NCBI GenBank assembly: GCA_002336405.1
Contig: DDEJ01000088.1
Location: 1 to 16,357, forward strand
Direction: 5' to 3'
DNA length: 16,357 nucleotides
Source: Rhodobacteraceae bacterium UBA1957
GTDB lineage: Bacteria > Pseudomonadota > Alphaproteobacteria > Rhodobacterales > Rhodobacteraceae
Part shown: piece by piece, positions 7,257 through 16,142 of the stretch
How the letters are laid out: the number at the start of each line of letters is the position of its first letter
How positions within the stretch are numbered: position 1 is the stretch's first letter
Made by a program: the position numbers and the translations under genes
The notes under the pieces: model-generated
The model's database searches: none
The model's input: the letters and a program-made list of their open reading frames with translations, nothing else
Told to the model about the DNA's origin: nothing

Positions 7257-9179
7257 TTAGGCTGTGGGTTCAGGCTCAAGGCCGCTGTCATCCGCAGGCT
7301 TGATACGCGGCTTGGTTTTAGGGATGGCCGTGACACTTGCAGCGGTTCCAGAGGTATCCGAGTTGTCATCATCCGGGCCGGCCTGTGGTGGATCGCCCTT
7401 CATGACGCGCTTAATCTCATCGCCCGTCAGCGTTTCATATTCAAGCAATCCCTGCGCCAAACGGTCCCATTCTTCGGTTTTGTCGGTCAAGATTTCAAAG
7501 GCCTTGTCGTAAGCCTCAGCGATAAACCGCTTCACCTCATCTTCGATCAGCACTTTGGTATTGGCAGAAACGGAAAGGCCCGCAGTGCTGCCAGAATATC
7601 CGTCATGAGCCTCCGAGTAATCTATATTTCCAACCTTATCCGACATGCCCCAGCGCAGAACCATCGCCCGCGCCAGACCCGAGGCTTGCTGTATATCCCC
7701 CGCCGGACCGTTCGAGACGTTTTCAGGTCCATATTTAATAATTTCGGCGGCTTTACCCGCCATTGTCATGGCCATCTTCTCTTCGCACTCAGATTTTTGC
7801 CAGTTCAAACGGTCAATCTCGGGCAGTGAGACCACCATACCAAGTGCGCCACCGCGCGGAATGATTGTCGCCTTATAAACCGGATCACATTGCGGCAGTT
7901 CAATGCCAACGATTGCGTGACCCGCCTCGTGATAGGCGGTCTTTTCCTTTTGCGAGGCCGTCAGAACCATCGAGCGGCGCTCAGCCCCCATCATCACCTT
8001 GTCTTTGGCGTACTCAAATTCATCCATAGTAACAAAGCGACGCCCAACGCGGGCCGCATGCAGCGCCGCCTCATTGACAAGGTTGGCCAGATCGGCGCCT
8101 GAGAACCCCGGGGTGCCGCGCGCGATGATACGCAGATCCACATCAGGACCCAACGGCGTCTTACGCGCATGTACGTTGAGAATTTTCTCGCGACCTTTGA
8201 TGTCGGGGTTTGGCACTGTGACCTGACGGTCAAACCTACCCGGCCGCAACAGAGCCGGATCCAGCACATCACGCCGGTTTGTTGCTGCCAGAATGATCAC
8301 ACCCTCGTTGGCTTCAAATCCGTCCATCTCGACCAAAAGCTGGTTCAACGTCTGTTCACGCTCATCGTTACCCCCGCCATAGCCAGCCCCGCGATTGCGG
8401 CCGACAGCGTCAATCTCGTCGATAAACACAATGCAGGGCGCATTCTTTTTGGCCTGCTCGAACATATCGCGTACGCGGCTTGCGCCAACGCCGACAAACA
8501 TTTCGACAAAATCCGATCCAGAGATAGTAAAGAACGGCACACCGGCCTCACCGGCAATCGCGCGCGCCAGAAGAGTTTTACCAGTACCAGGAGGGCCCAC
8601 CAGCAAAGCACCTTTCGGTATTTTACCACCCAAACGGCTGAATTTTTGTGGGTTGCGCAAAAACTCAACAATCTCTTCAAGTTCTTCTTTTGCCTCGTCA
8701 ATGCCCGCGACGTCGTCAAACGTCACGCGACCCTGCTTTTCTGTCAGCATTTTGGCTTTTGATTTGCCAAAGCCCATCGCACCGCCACGGCCACCACCTT
8801 GCATCCGGTTCATGAAATAGACCCAGACGCCGATTAGTAACAAAAACGGCAAGAGCGACAGAATAAATGTTTGAAATCCTGATTGCTGCTGCTGTTCAGC
8901 GCGCAGTGACACGTTGTTGTCGATCAACAGCTGGGTGATCTGCGCATCACTAGGTTTGATCACCGAATAGGTTTGACCATCATTACCAAGAAAGCGGATT
9001 TGCTCCCCATCGAGTGTGACAGCATTTACCTCATCGCTCTCAACGGAGCGCACAAAATCAGAATAACTGACCTCGTTACTCTGCGACACGGTTGAGGATC
9101 CACCGGTGAACATGTTGAACAAAGCCAGTACCAGTAAAAACAGTACCACCCAAAAAGCTATATTGCGTGCATTCCCCAA
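7257..9179 (-). CDS. ftsH: ATP-dependent inner-membrane zinc metalloprotease FtsH
   Basis: A 640-residue AAA+ protease of usual length that degrades misfolded membrane proteins and regulators as a hexamer. Layout: TM1 about residues 7-24, a periplasmic domain, TM2 about 104-123, then the AAA module with Walker A GPPGTGKT (195-202), Walker B IVFIDEID (250-257) and arginine fingers in RPGRFDRQ (312-319). The protease has HEAGH (417-421) with the third zinc ligand Asp495 in GPAGDIQQ. The tail after about residue 600 is Asp/Pro-rich and probably flexible. The reading frame starts at TTG (9177-9179), not ATG. It is supported by GGGGGA six bases upstream and by the family N-terminus MGNARN; no in-frame ATG exists before residue 23, inside TM1. 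It lies 79 bp after tilS and may have an extra promoter there. Confidence 0.97.
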   Translation of the reverse strand: MGNARNIAFWVVLFLLVLALFNMFTGGSSTVSQSNEVSYSDFVRSVESDEVNAVTLDGEQIRFLGNDGQTYSVIKPSDAQITQLLIDNNVSLRAEQQQQSGFQTFILSLLPFLLLIGVWVYFMNRMQGGGRGGAMGFGKSKAKMLTEKQGRVTFDDVAGIDEAKEELEEIVEFLRNPQKFSRLGGKIPKGALLVGPPGTGKTLLARAIAGEAGVPFFTISGSDFVEMFVGVGASRVRDMFEQAKKNAPCIVFIDEIDAVGRNRGAGYGGGNDEREQTLNQLLVEMDGFEANEGVIILAATNRRDVLDPALLRPGRFDRQVTVPNPDIKGREKILNVHARKTPLGPDVDLRIIARGTPGFSGADLANLVNEAALHAARVGRRFVTMDEFEYAKDKVMMGAERRSMVLTASQKEKTAYHEAGHAIVGIELPQCDPVYKATIIPRGGALGMVVSLPEIDRLNWQKSECEEKMAMTMAGKAAEIIKYGPENVSNGPAGDIQQASGLARAMVLRWGMSDKVGNIDYSEAHDGYSGSTAGLSVSANTKVLIEDEVKRFIAEAYDKAFEILTDKTEEWDRLAQGLLEYETLTGDEIKRVMKGDPPQAGPDDDNSDTSGTAASVTAIPKTKPRIKPADDSGLEPEPTA

Positions 9180-9185
9180 GGAAAG

Positions 9186-9191
9186 TCCCCC
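9186..9191 (-). promoter_or_regulatory. Ribosome binding site that fixes the TTG start of ftsH
   Basis: GGGGGA on the - strand lies six bases before the TTG at 9179-9177. It is the best Shine-Dalgarno match in the tilS-ftsH gap and supports the TTG, which also gives the expected first transmembrane segment. Confidence 0.6.
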
Positions 9192-9235
9192 AATTATCGT
9201 TAGGACGCGTGAGTATCACATTCGCCTAGTGAGTT

Positions 9236-9262
9236 AAATAGAGACGAATTTGCCATGTTCAA
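9236..9262 (-). promoter_or_regulatory. Possible heat-shock-type promoter for ftsH
   Basis: On the - strand TTGAAC (9257-9262) and CTATTT (9236-9241) are separated by 15 bp, about 57 bp before the ftsH start. ftsH is a classical RpoH target in proteobacteria, and alphaproteobacterial RpoH sites resemble CTTG...CTAT-T. The match is partial and such pairs arise by chance, so this is a weak candidate. Confidence 0.3.
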
Positions 9263-10569
9263 TGCTCAATCAACAACGATGTGAAGCTTGACGGTTGAAT
9301 TTGCTGTTCATAAGCTGGTCCAAATCCGGCAGATTGACACGCGATCAGCTGATTATCTCTAAAAATGCCCGGTTTTGATAGGATAATAGCATAGTTTGGC
9401 CGGTTTTGCCATGCTGTGCCAATTTGTTGCACGCCTTCCGGCCCCAGGGGCCGAATTTCTGTGCCATCGATTTTTGGGCCAGTTATCTGCCAGCGCCCGT
9501 CCCAAAATCCACGATTGCCGACAATATGTCGCGTATCCCGCACCGCTTGGTATTCGCGGGTAATTCTAAGCTGTGTGCCATGAACGCGAATCAATCCACC
9601 GTGTAGAGCACCATTTTTACCCACCAGCGCCGCTTGCAAAGCGTTTTCTAGCACGTTCAGGCGCGGCCGGTACGCGTTTGAAGACACCCAGCACAATGCT
9701 GCAGCCAGCAAGCGCAATTGGGTCTCTTCCTCAATTTCACCCAGAGCTTCGAGATCAAACACAACGTCCCCATCGTCTTGATGGGCTATCTGCTCGGCCA
9801 CAGCCACCGCGCGGCGTGATAGGGCAGTCCGGGCACGACGCAAACGTTTGGCGGTATCTGCCAACCCCTTCTGATAGAGACCTACGGCCTCTAGATCAGG
9901 CATAAATTGTCGCATACGCACGCGTTCATAGTGGTCATCTTGATTGGAGGGATCATCCACCCACGACGCGCCTATCTTGGTCAAATGCGCCCTTAAGTTG
10001 GCACGTGACACCGCCAGCAAAGGACGCAAAACATGCAGCGATCCGGATGCGTGAAGCCCAGAACTTGACGCTGACAGATTGTCATTTTCCGACCCAGTGA
10101 CAAGATGCACTGGTGCGATGCCCGACAGCCCATCCACACCCGATCCGCGCCGCAACCGCATTAAAAACGTCTCGGCCTGATCATCCAGCGTGTGGCCCAT
10201 TAAGACGTATTGTATCTCTCTGCGCCAGCCGTTGATCAAATCCAACCGCGCCCTGCGTGCAGCATCCGGCAAATTACCTTGGCCGTTCCACCCCTGCCAC
10301 AGCAAGGTTGTATGGGTCAGGCCAAGATCCTGCGAAACCGCCTTGACCAACGCAGCCTCTGCGCCGCTCTCACGCCGCAATTGGTGATCGATGGTCACAA
10401 CGGATAAGTCAACCTGCCACAAGCGCGCCCAATCCGCTGCCAGATAAAGCAGGGCCATGCTGTCACCGCCACCAGAGACCGCAAGTGCCATTTTTTGAGG
10501 CAAATCTACGCCCAGCATAGACATCATAGTCGCGGCAAAACCGGTCTTGAGACAAGGAGTTTGCGTCAC
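9259..10569 (-). CDS. tilS: tRNA(Ile)-lysidine synthetase TilS
   Basis: A 436-residue cytoplasmic enzyme that ligates lysine to C34 of the CAU-anticodon tRNA(Ile2), changing it to read AUA. The PP-loop SGGGDS is at 32-37, GHTLDDQAET at 125-134 and RGSGVDGLSGI at 141-151, all as in the family; the C-terminal part is less conserved. The frame stays open upstream to 10659, but that part lies inside cpoB and does not look like TilS. The GTG at 10567-10569 overlaps the cpoB TGA as GTGA and places the PP-loop at the usual distance from the start, so it is chosen. A downstream ATG at 10527 is possible but loses conserved-looking sequence. It is coupled to cpoB and is an essential gene in most bacteria. 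Confidence 0.93.
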   Translation of the reverse strand: MTQTPCLKTGFAATMMSMLGVDLPQKMALAVSGGGDSMALLYLAADWARLWQVDLSVVTIDHQLRRESGAEAALVKAVSQDLGLTHTTLLWQGWNGQGNLPDAARRARLDLINGWRREIQYVLMGHTLDDQAETFLMRLRRGSGVDGLSGIAPVHLVTGSENDNLSASSSGLHASGSLHVLRPLLAVSRANLRAHLTKIGASWVDDPSNQDDHYERVRMRQFMPDLEAVGLYQKGLADTAKRLRRARTALSRRAVAVAEQIAHQDDGDVVFDLEALGEIEEETQLRLLAAALCWVSSNAYRPRLNVLENALQAALVGKNGALHGGLIRVHGTQLRITREYQAVRDTRHIVGNRGFWDGRWQITGPKIDGTEIRPLGPEGVQQIGTAWQNRPNYAIILSKPGIFRDNQLIACQSAGFGPAYEQQIQPSSFTSLLIEH

Positions 10570-11384
10570 GAACAGTTCAGGGTTTGCATCATCGATTGCG
10601 CCTGCGCGACCTGCTCGGATTGCGGAAATTTCAAAGTGACCTCTCCAAGCGTTCTGCACGCTGCTTTGGACTGTTTCAAACCGTCAAGCGCCAATCCGAG
10701 GCGCAAAAGCGCCTCGGGGGCGACAGAGGCATGAGGGTGCCGGCTATAGCTGTCCAAATAAGAGCGTGCCGCAGCCCTCACATCTCCCAGAGACTCAAGC
10801 GCCTTGCCTCGCAAAACAAAAGCCTGCGGGTTCAGCGGGCCACCGGGATAGCTCGAAACAAATTTTGCAAACAATGCAGAGGCCTGCGCGTAATCTTCTT
10901 GTTCAAGAGCCTGCGACGCACGGCTGAAATCAGCCTGCTCACCAACCGCCATCTGCAGACCCACAGCATTTGGCTTTACTTCGCTCTCGACAGCTTGGCT
11001 TGAGGTGTCCCCGCCCAAAGTCGAAATTTCGCCCAGCTGAGAGACATCTCCACCTTCAAGATCAACAAGTCTGAACTCCAAATCACCAATACGGTTTGTG
11101 CCATCGACAACGATCTGATTGATCCGATACTCAAGCTCTTCGGTTTTTGATGTCAGGTATCTCAGCACCTGTTCAACCGAGTCTACACGCCCAAGCAACG
11201 TATCCCCCGCGACAAGACCGTCAGGCTTATCCGTCGGGATCAATTCGCGCCTGAGTTTGCTAATCTCGACATGCACAGCCGTCAGGCTCTGCCTGATATC
11301 TGCCAAAGTCTCGGTTCGCTCGTCAGACGCCAAACTCATAGCAGAAAAAGACCAAATCACCAAAAAAATCCATGCCCTACGCAT
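10566..11384 (-). CDS. cpoB: Periplasmic Tol-Pal coordinator CpoB (YbgF)
   Basis: A 272-residue secreted protein. A signal peptide covers about residues 1-19, with a hydrophobic core at 5-18. A coiled-coil region follows, roughly 22-110, with the heptad-rich ADIRQSL...ISKLRREL and TSKTEELEYRI segments; in CpoB this part trimerises. A TPR domain runs from about 152 to 265. NRIGDLEFRLVDLEGGDVS at 97-115 is typical of alphaproteobacterial YbgF. CpoB links peptidoglycan synthesis with Tol-driven outer-membrane constriction in E. coli. The ATG at 11384 follows GAAGGG at seven bases and lies 15 bp after the pal stop. Its TGA overlaps the tilS start. Confidence 0.95.
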   Translation of the reverse strand: MRRAWIFLVIWSFSAMSLASDERTETLADIRQSLTAVHVEISKLRRELIPTDKPDGLVAGDTLLGRVDSVEQVLRYLTSKTEELEYRINQIVVDGTNRIGDLEFRLVDLEGGDVSQLGEISTLGGDTSSQAVESEVKPNAVGLQMAVGEQADFSRASQALEQEDYAQASALFAKFVSSYPGGPLNPQAFVLRGKALESLGDVRAAARSYLDSYSRHPHASVAPEALLRLGLALDGLKQSKAACRTLGEVTLKFPQSEQVAQAQSMMQTLNCS

Positions 11385-11399
11385 TCTATTACCCTTCGT

Positions 11400-11912
11400 T
11401 TAGCCTGCCAAAGCTCCCGAAACCCGTGTCACTGCGCGGCGGTTCTGAGAATAACAGCTTTCCTGACTACACACTTCCAAGGGGCGTTCCTTGCCGAAAC
11501 TCACAATTTGCAACTGGTCAGCCGGCACACTTCGGGACACCAGATAATTGCGCACTGCGCTTGCCCGGCGTGCGCCAAGTGCCAAATTGTACGCCCGCGT
11601 TCCCTGCTCGTCTGCATGACCTTCGATCAACACTTCCGAGCGCGCATTTTCTATCAGCCACTCGGCCTGCACATCCAACATAGCCTGTGCCTGCTGTGTC
11701 AGGCTCGATTGATCCACCGGGAAAAATACGCTGTCACCGATGCTGTTTTGGAAATACCCAATAGAGCCTGGCTCCATATTACCGCCTTGACCAAAGCTCC
11801 CGTCGCCAGACAAACCGACGCGATCTTCTTTATCAAGTAAACCGCCGCCACCGGTACACCCGGACAGGACCAACCCAACGACCAAAGCACTCACAATTAT
11901 TTTCATTTTCAT
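11400..11912 (-). CDS. pal: Peptidoglycan-associated outer-membrane lipoprotein Pal
   Basis: A 170-residue lipoprotein anchored in the outer membrane that binds peptidoglycan and TolB. The signal peptide starts MKMKIIVSALVV and ends in the lipobox LSGC, with the lipidated cysteine at residue 19. The OmpA-like domain follows, with IEGHADEQGTRAYN and GARRASAVRNYL, the peptidoglycan-binding motif and the helix after it. Two cysteines in EVCSQESC (residues 148 and 153) could form a disulfide. The frame is open to an ATG at 11933, which has no ribosome binding site. The ATG at 11912 has GAGCGGGG seven bases before it and gives a compact lipoprotein signal, so it is preferred; a further ATG at 11906 is also possible. 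It lies 87 bp downstream of tolB, the largest gap among tolR-tilS. Confidence 0.95.
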   Translation of the reverse strand: MKMKIIVSALVVGLVLSGCTGGGGLLDKEDRVGLSGDGSFGQGGNMEPGSIGYFQNSIGDSVFFPVDQSSLTQQAQAMLDVQAEWLIENARSEVLIEGHADEQGTRAYNLALGARRASAVRNYLVSRSVPADQLQIVSFGKERPLEVCSQESCYSQNRRAVTRVSGALAG

Positions 11913-11939
11913 CCCGCAGCCCCGCTCAAACATTTTATC

Positions 11940-11969
11940 ATTATCTAAAGTCTATAGCACAAAATACAA
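11940..11969 (-). promoter_or_regulatory. Candidate internal promoter for pal-cpoB-tilS-ftsH
   Basis: In an A+T-rich gap after tolB, the - strand has TTGTAT (11964-11969) and GATAAT (11940-11945) with an 18-bp spacer; the -10 matches five of six consensus bases and the -35 only three. A start site about seven bases on would fall at the upstream pal ATG (11933), which is why the downstream ATG suits a leader. Separate pal transcription is known in E. coli; here it is only suggested. Confidence 0.35.
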
Positions 11970-11999
11970 AGGACATGAAAGTAACTCCTATCGCCTTGT

Positions 12000-13319
12000 T
12001 TACTTTCCCAGAGGCGACCAAGACGGATCCGATGCACCATGCGGTGTGCGCAAAGGTTTGAGGTTCCGTCCCGAAACATCTATGGAATACAGCCCAGACG
12101 ACCCCTGTGCACCACGGGTTTCCCGCGTAAACATAATCACCCGTCCATTTGGTGACCAAGTGGGCCCCTCATCCAAAAACGAGGCCGTCAAAAGCCGCTC
12201 TTCGCTGCCATCAAACCGCATCACACCAATATGGAACCGTCCCTTGCTCTGCTTGGTAAATGCAATCATGTCGCCCCTCGGCGACCAAACCGGAGTGCCA
12301 TAGCGCCCCTTGCCAAAGCTAATGCGCCTTGGATCCCCCCCGGAAACTGGCATGATATACAGCTGCTGCGTCCCCGAGCGGTCGCTTTCAAACACGATCT
12401 GGCGACCATCAGGTGAAAAACTGGGCGCGGTCTCTATCGACGGCACCGTTGTCAGGCGTTGACTTTGTCCACTGCCGAGAACCAAGCGGTAAATATCAGT
12501 GTTGCCCCCCTTGGTCACTGAATACACCACCGCCCCACCATCGGGGGAAAAGCGCGGCGCAAAACTCATCGTGCCACGCTGGTTCTCCAATACCTGACGC
12601 CGGTTGTTGGCAAGGCTCAACAGATAAATACGCGGGAAACCCGTCTCGTAACTGGTATAGAGGATTTGCTTGCCGTTAGGCGAAAACCGCGGCGCCAAAA
12701 CCAGTGATTTTCCATCGGTCAGCGGCCGGTAGTTTTCACCGTCAGCATCCATAATTGACAAAGCTTTCTCGCGGGCATTTTTTGGTCCCTTCTCTGCAAC
12801 GTATACAATCCGACTGTCAAAATACCCGCTTTCGCCAGTGATACGCGAATAAAGCGAATCGGCCACTTTGTGGGCAATTCGACGCCATCTGTCTTTGGTT
12901 CCAACAAATTGCAGCCCATCGCCCAATTCTTGGCCTGCAAATACATCATAGCTTCTGAATTTTACCACCAACTGATCTTTTGAACTTATTGTTACAGCAC
13001 CAGTGACAAGAGCCTGAACATTGATGGCTTTCCAGTCTGAATATTGCACCGGAGATGCGAAACTAGTGATCTGGCTGATGTATTTTGATTTTGAGACCTC
13101 GCGAAACAATCCGGAGCTGTTCAAATCCCTTATCACCAAAGCGGTAATTTTTGCACTCCAATCCTCGGCAGCGCTGTTTTCTGCAACAAAAACCGGTGCA
13201 GCGTAAGGGATGGGTTGGATCACACCTTCAGTAAGGGTGAGTTTCAAAGGGGCAGCGCGGGCCTCAAGCGGCAACACCAAACCGAAAACAACCAATATCA
13301 AAACCATCCACTTTTGCAT
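12000..13319 (-). CDS. tolB: Periplasmic Tol-Pal beta-propeller protein TolB
   Basis: A 439-residue secreted protein, normal length. The signal peptide covers about residues 1-22 (hydrophobic 5-17, likely cleavage after ARA). The N-terminal alpha/beta domain runs to about 155. The six-bladed propeller is marked by repeats of the F/W-S-P-x-G type at about 211, 256, 300, 344, 387 and 433. TolB binds Pal and is released by TolA, the step that relocates Pal to the division site. The ATG shares one base with the tolA stop (TAATG), so translation is probably coupled. The last repeat ends right at the C-terminus, as in the family. Confidence 0.97.
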   Translation of the reverse strand: MQKWMVLILVVFGLVLPLEARAAPLKLTLTEGVIQPIPYAAPVFVAENSAAEDWSAKITALVIRDLNSSGLFREVSKSKYISQITSFASPVQYSDWKAINVQALVTGAVTISSKDQLVVKFRSYDVFAGQELGDGLQFVGTKDRWRRIAHKVADSLYSRITGESGYFDSRIVYVAEKGPKNAREKALSIMDADGENYRPLTDGKSLVLAPRFSPNGKQILYTSYETGFPRIYLLSLANNRRQVLENQRGTMSFAPRFSPDGGAVVYSVTKGGNTDIYRLVLGSGQSQRLTTVPSIETAPSFSPDGRQIVFESDRSGTQQLYIMPVSGGDPRRISFGKGRYGTPVWSPRGDMIAFTKQSKGRFHIGVMRFDGSEERLLTASFLDEGPTWSPNGRVIMFTRETRGAQGSSGLYSIDVSGRNLKPLRTPHGASDPSWSPLGK

Positions 13320-14419
13320 TACTGTGTCCTCATATCTGACGGATCAAAACGAATTTCGATCTCTTGCCACTCGGCATATTTATCGGGCGGTAAATTCGCC
13401 CCCATCTTGTTGCCGCACCTCAATACGGCACCCTGCGCGATTTGGAACGCTCTTTTGAGGGCGCGACCGTCACCGCCTTCACTATCAATCATCCTAAGAC
13501 TGCCCGCAACAAGTTTGCCGTCAGGTGACATTTCCCAACGTAAAGTGACGGCAATATCTGCAGAAAGACTACCTACATCGACTGTCCAACATGGCTTTAG
13601 ATACCGTTTTATTGCCGTTTTCTCGCCAGAGGTCATTTGCAATCCGGACCGGATGCTGGGTGTCGCAGGGTCTGGGCCCGGCGCGTTGAGGGCTTCCTGC
13701 AGCGCCAGGGCAACCGAATCGGATTGTGTCAAAGCGGTGGTGATCGCCGGACGCAACCGAGGCCGCAACGACCTTTCAGGTCCCCCCGACGGCGGCTCAA
13801 TGATCTCGGGCGTAATTTCTGCAACGGCCTCTTCCTCAACCTTTTTCTCCTGCGGCGCCTCGGGCATCTCGGGAGCCTCGGGCACAGGCTCAATCTGAGC
13901 GGCAGGAGGCGTCTCTTGCGCAAGCGGGACCTCAGGCTCGGGCGTCGGCACCGGTTCCGGGGCAATTTTCACCACCGATTTGGGCCGGGGCGGTTGCTCA
14001 GTTTGTGGCGCTAAAACAGCCATCTGCTCTATTGGTGGCTGGACCTCAGGCTCAATATCTAGCGGCATGTCTAACGGCTCGGGTTCCGGCGCGACATATA
14101 GGTCGTTATCATCGGGCACAGAGTCCGGTGCGGCGGATTGCACCACAGCTGGCACCTCGAGGATCGGCACCGCAGCCTCTGCCACACTTGGCAGTTCTGG
14201 CGCTTGCGCTTCGGGTTGGATCGGCTGTAGCGCGACAATCTCCTCAACTCGTTTTGGCGCGACCTCAGGCGCAAACATCGCATCGAACTCCTGCGCCGAG
14301 ACAATCGCAACTTCGCGGATTTCAAACGGCTCTCTGTGTGGCTCGAACAGACCCCCGAAAGCCATCCACCCCAGGAGTCCAGCATGACTTAAACCAGAGA
14401 TATAATGCCCAATATCCAC
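13319..14419 (-). CDS. tolA: Inner-membrane anchored periplasmic energy transducer TolA
   Basis: A 366-residue protein with an N-terminal transmembrane anchor (about residues 6-25, with [10 protein letters not shown], where Ser11-His12 matches the SHxxH-like anchor motif of TolA/TonB). A long Pro/Glu-rich linker spans about 66-215, and a C-terminal domain spans about 262-366. The latter holds Cys277 and Cys335, likely a disulfide, and the strand pattern of the Pal/TolB-binding domain. It passes proton-motive force from TolQR to the outer membrane. The start is GTG (14417-14419). It must be, because the tolR TAG lies in the same frame only three codons upstream and the next ATG is inside the anchor. 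The linker lacks the long Ala/Lys-rich helix of E. coli TolA. Confidence 0.93.
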   Translation of the reverse strand: MDIGHYISGLSHAGLLGWMAFGGLFEPHREPFEIREVAIVSAQEFDAMFAPEVAPKRVEEIVALQPIQPEAQAPELPSVAEAAVPILEVPAVVQSAAPDSVPDDNDLYVAPEPEPLDMPLDIEPEVQPPIEQMAVLAPQTEQPPRPKSVVKIAPEPVPTPEPEVPLAQETPPAAQIEPVPEAPEMPEAPQEKKVEEEAVAEITPEIIEPPSGGPERSLRPRLRPAITTALTQSDSVALALQEALNAPGPDPATPSIRSGLQMTSGEKTAIKRYLKPCWTVDVGSLSADIAVTLRWEMSPDGKLVAGSLRMIDSEGGDGRALKRAFQIAQGAVLRCGNKMGANLPPDKYAEWQEIEIRFDPSDMRTQ

Positions 14420-14428
14420 CGTTGCTGC

Positions 14429-14944
14429 CTAGCCACCCTGCCCGTCAGTAGCCGGCTCTAAAAGGTTTGAACCGGCAGAGTTCGTCCCATCAAACGTCGG
14501 GCCACCTATATCGGTGACCAGACCAATGTTGGAAAATCCGCCAGCATTCATCGCCCCCATCACCTGCACCACTGTCATATAAGGTATGGCACCATCCGCG
14601 CGCAGAAAAATACGATCATTGTCGCGTTCGGTGGCAACAGATTTCAGCTTTGGCACCAAGTCTTTGATCGCAATTTCGGTTTTCTGGATCATCACCACGC
14701 CCTGCGCTGTAATAGTCACCGTCAGCGGCTCTTGTTTCGCCGATGGCAAAGCACTGGCCGCCGTTTTGGGCAGTTCGACCGGCACCCCAACGGTCAGCAA
14801 TGGCGCTGCAACCATAAAAATAATCAACAACACCAACATAACATCAACAAAAGGCGTGATATTTATTTCCGCCATCGGTTGCGCCCTGCCGTGGCGCCGC
14901 CGGCGGCTGCTGTTTTTTTGCGCCCTGACAACACCGCCCCCCAT
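14429..14944 (-). CDS. tolR: Inner-membrane proton-channel subunit TolR (ExbD/TolR family)
   Basis: A 171-residue protein with a short basic cytoplasmic N-terminus, one transmembrane helix (about 31-49) and a periplasmic domain. EINITPFVDVMLVLL (26-40) holds the essential channel aspartate, Asp34. The periplasmic part shows LPKTAAS and the QVMGAMNAGGFSNIGLVT segment of the family. A Gly/Asn/Asp-rich tail (about 148-171) is probably flexible and slightly longer than in E. coli. With TolQ it forms the motor that energises TolA. The ATG lies three bases after the tolQ stop. Its TAG is in the same frame as tolA. Confidence 0.96.
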   Translation of the reverse strand: MGGGVVRAQKNSSRRRRHGRAQPMAEINITPFVDVMLVLLIIFMVAAPLLTVGVPVELPKTAASALPSAKQEPLTVTITAQGVVMIQKTEIAIKDLVPKLKSVATERDNDRIFLRADGAIPYMTVVQVMGAMNAGGFSNIGLVTDIGGPTFDGTNSAGSNLLEPATDGQGG

Positions 14945-14947
14945 CGC

Positions 14948-15643
14948 TCAACTATCCAACTGGCGGCTTAAAATTGTCGAAAACTCATCGGCAAACGCCT
15001 CGTACCCGGCAAGTAACCGGTCGCTATCGGCGCTCAACTTATTGTAAAAAATAACGGCAGGTATCGCCGCTAACAGGCCGAGCCCCGTGGCCATCAGTGC
15101 TTCGGCGATTCCGGGTGCGACAACCGCAAGATTAGTATTTTGTTGCTGTGCGATTTCGATAAACGCGTTCATAATGCCCCAAACCGTCCCGAATAGGCCG
15201 ATAAACGGGGCGGTTGACCCCACGGTGGCCAAAACCGGCAACCCTTTTTGCAGCTCTTCCGCCTCTTTCGCGATAGCAACATCCATCGAGCGGTCTATCC
15301 GGGCATGCGCCCCGGCAATCAATCCACCATCCTGACGGTGGCTACGCTGCCATTCAAGCATACCAGCCGTGAAAATCTTTTCCGGCCTACTTTTGGCTTT
15401 CGAACCAATTTTCTGGAACAACTCGTCCAGCGGCTCGCCCGACCAGAAAGCACGGTCAAATTGTGCTGCTTGACGCCGCGCCATGCGCAAAGACACCCCT
15501 TTGCCAATAATGATGGACCAAGACCAGAAAGACGCAATAATCAGGATCATCATGACGATTTTCACCGTCAAGGTTGCGCGGGCAAACAACGCCCACATCG
15601 AGAAGTCTACCGCCTGTGTAAGGGCAAGAGTTTCAGTTTCCAT
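14948..15643 (-). CDS. tolQ: Inner-membrane proton-channel subunit TolQ (MotA/TolQ/ExbB family)
   Basis: A 231-residue protein with three predicted transmembrane helices at about 27-46, 139-157 and 177-201, and a cytoplasmic loop between the first two. PFIGLFGTVWGIMNAF (146-161) and EALMATGLGLLAAIPAV (181-197) are the family signatures that line the proton path. The frame is open to a TTG at 15691, which would add 16 residues of polar, Pro/Ser-containing sequence. The ATG at 15643 gives the METETLAL beginning known for this group and is preferred, though its binding site is poor (an AGG only three bases away). It starts the motor block tolQ-tolR-tolA and lies about 110 bp after ybgC. Confidence 0.94.
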   Translation of the reverse strand: METETLALTQAVDFSMWALFARATLTVKIVMMILIIASFWSWSIIIGKGVSLRMARRQAAQFDRAFWSGEPLDELFQKIGSKAKSRPEKIFTAGMLEWQRSHRQDGGLIAGAHARIDRSMDVAIAKEAEELQKGLPVLATVGSTAPFIGLFGTVWGIMNAFIEIAQQQNTNLAVVAPGIAEALMATGLGLLAAIPAVIFYNKLSADSDRLLAGYEAFADEFSTILSRQLDS

Positions 15644-15752
15644 TGGCCTGCTCGGTCTGCTTTGGCCCGCAACGGGCTCTGTTTGCGCCAAGCATAGCCT
15701 AACCCACGCCTAAAACCAATCACATTGATGTCACCCACCCAATGATAAAAAC

Positions 15753-16142
15753 TTACGCCAAGAGCTGCCGCAATGCTTTGGGCAAACGCGCCGGCTGACC
15801 GGTTTCGCGCAATGCCACAAGCGTGACTTGCGCAGCAAACAAAATCTGTTGCCCACGGCGAACATCTTGTTGCAGAACAAAACGGGCGGCAGTCCCGCGT
15901 AAGGGCTTAGTATGCACTGTTAAATCCTCGTCAAACCGCGCTGGTACGAGATAATCCGCCTCGACCCGGCGCACGGCAAAAACCAGCCCGTCCCGCGTTT
16001 TTAAAACGGTTTGATCCAGTCCCAAGCCCCGTGCCCATTCTGTACGGGCACGCTCAATATAGCGCAGATAGTTCGCATAATACACAATCCCCGCCAGATC
16101 CGTATCTTCATAATAAACATGTACGGGAAATATGTGGCTCAT
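15753..16142 (-). CDS. ybgC: Acyl-CoA thioesterase YbgC (tol-pal associated, hotdog fold)
   Basis: A 129-residue 4HBT hotdog thioesterase, cytoplasmic, acting on acyl-CoA or acyl-ACP. The motif YYEDTDLAGIVYYANYL is at 10-26; by family pattern the second aspartate of DTD (Asp15) is catalytic. The frame is open to 16166, but the ATG at 16142 overlaps the stop of the upstream gene (ATGA) and leaves the usual three to nine residues before the first strand, so it is chosen. ybgC heads the tol-pal cluster in many proteobacteria, and the protein has been linked to phospholipid metabolism, but its role in Tol function is not settled. About 110 bp separate it from tolQ without an obvious terminator. 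Confidence 0.93.
   Translation of the reverse strand: MSHIFPVHVYYEDTDLAGIVYYANYLRYIERARTEWARGLGLDQTVLKTRDGLVFAVRRVEADYLVPARFDEDLTVHTKPLRGTAARFVLQQDVRRGQQILFAAQVTLVALRETGQPARLPKALRQLLA

Noticed and set aside
8169..8762. 197-codon + strand open frame opposite ftsH
   Set aside because: It lies wholly within the conserved AAA domain of ftsH on the other strand and shows no domain signature of its own.
11271..11840. 189-codon + strand open frame across the cpoB-pal junction
   Set aside because: It is antisense to both genes, rich in Cys and His as expected of a mirrored frame, and has no recognisable motif.
13215..13898. Long + strand open frame opposite tolA/tolB
   Set aside because: It is antisense to two clearly recognised genes, has low-complexity Ser/Ala/Gly composition mirrored from the TolA linker, and no ribosome binding site.
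15702..15752. Possible hairpin (ATCATTG...CAATGTGAT) between ybgC and tolQ
   Set aside because: The pairing is short and bulged, and no T run follows on the - strand, so it is not called a terminator.
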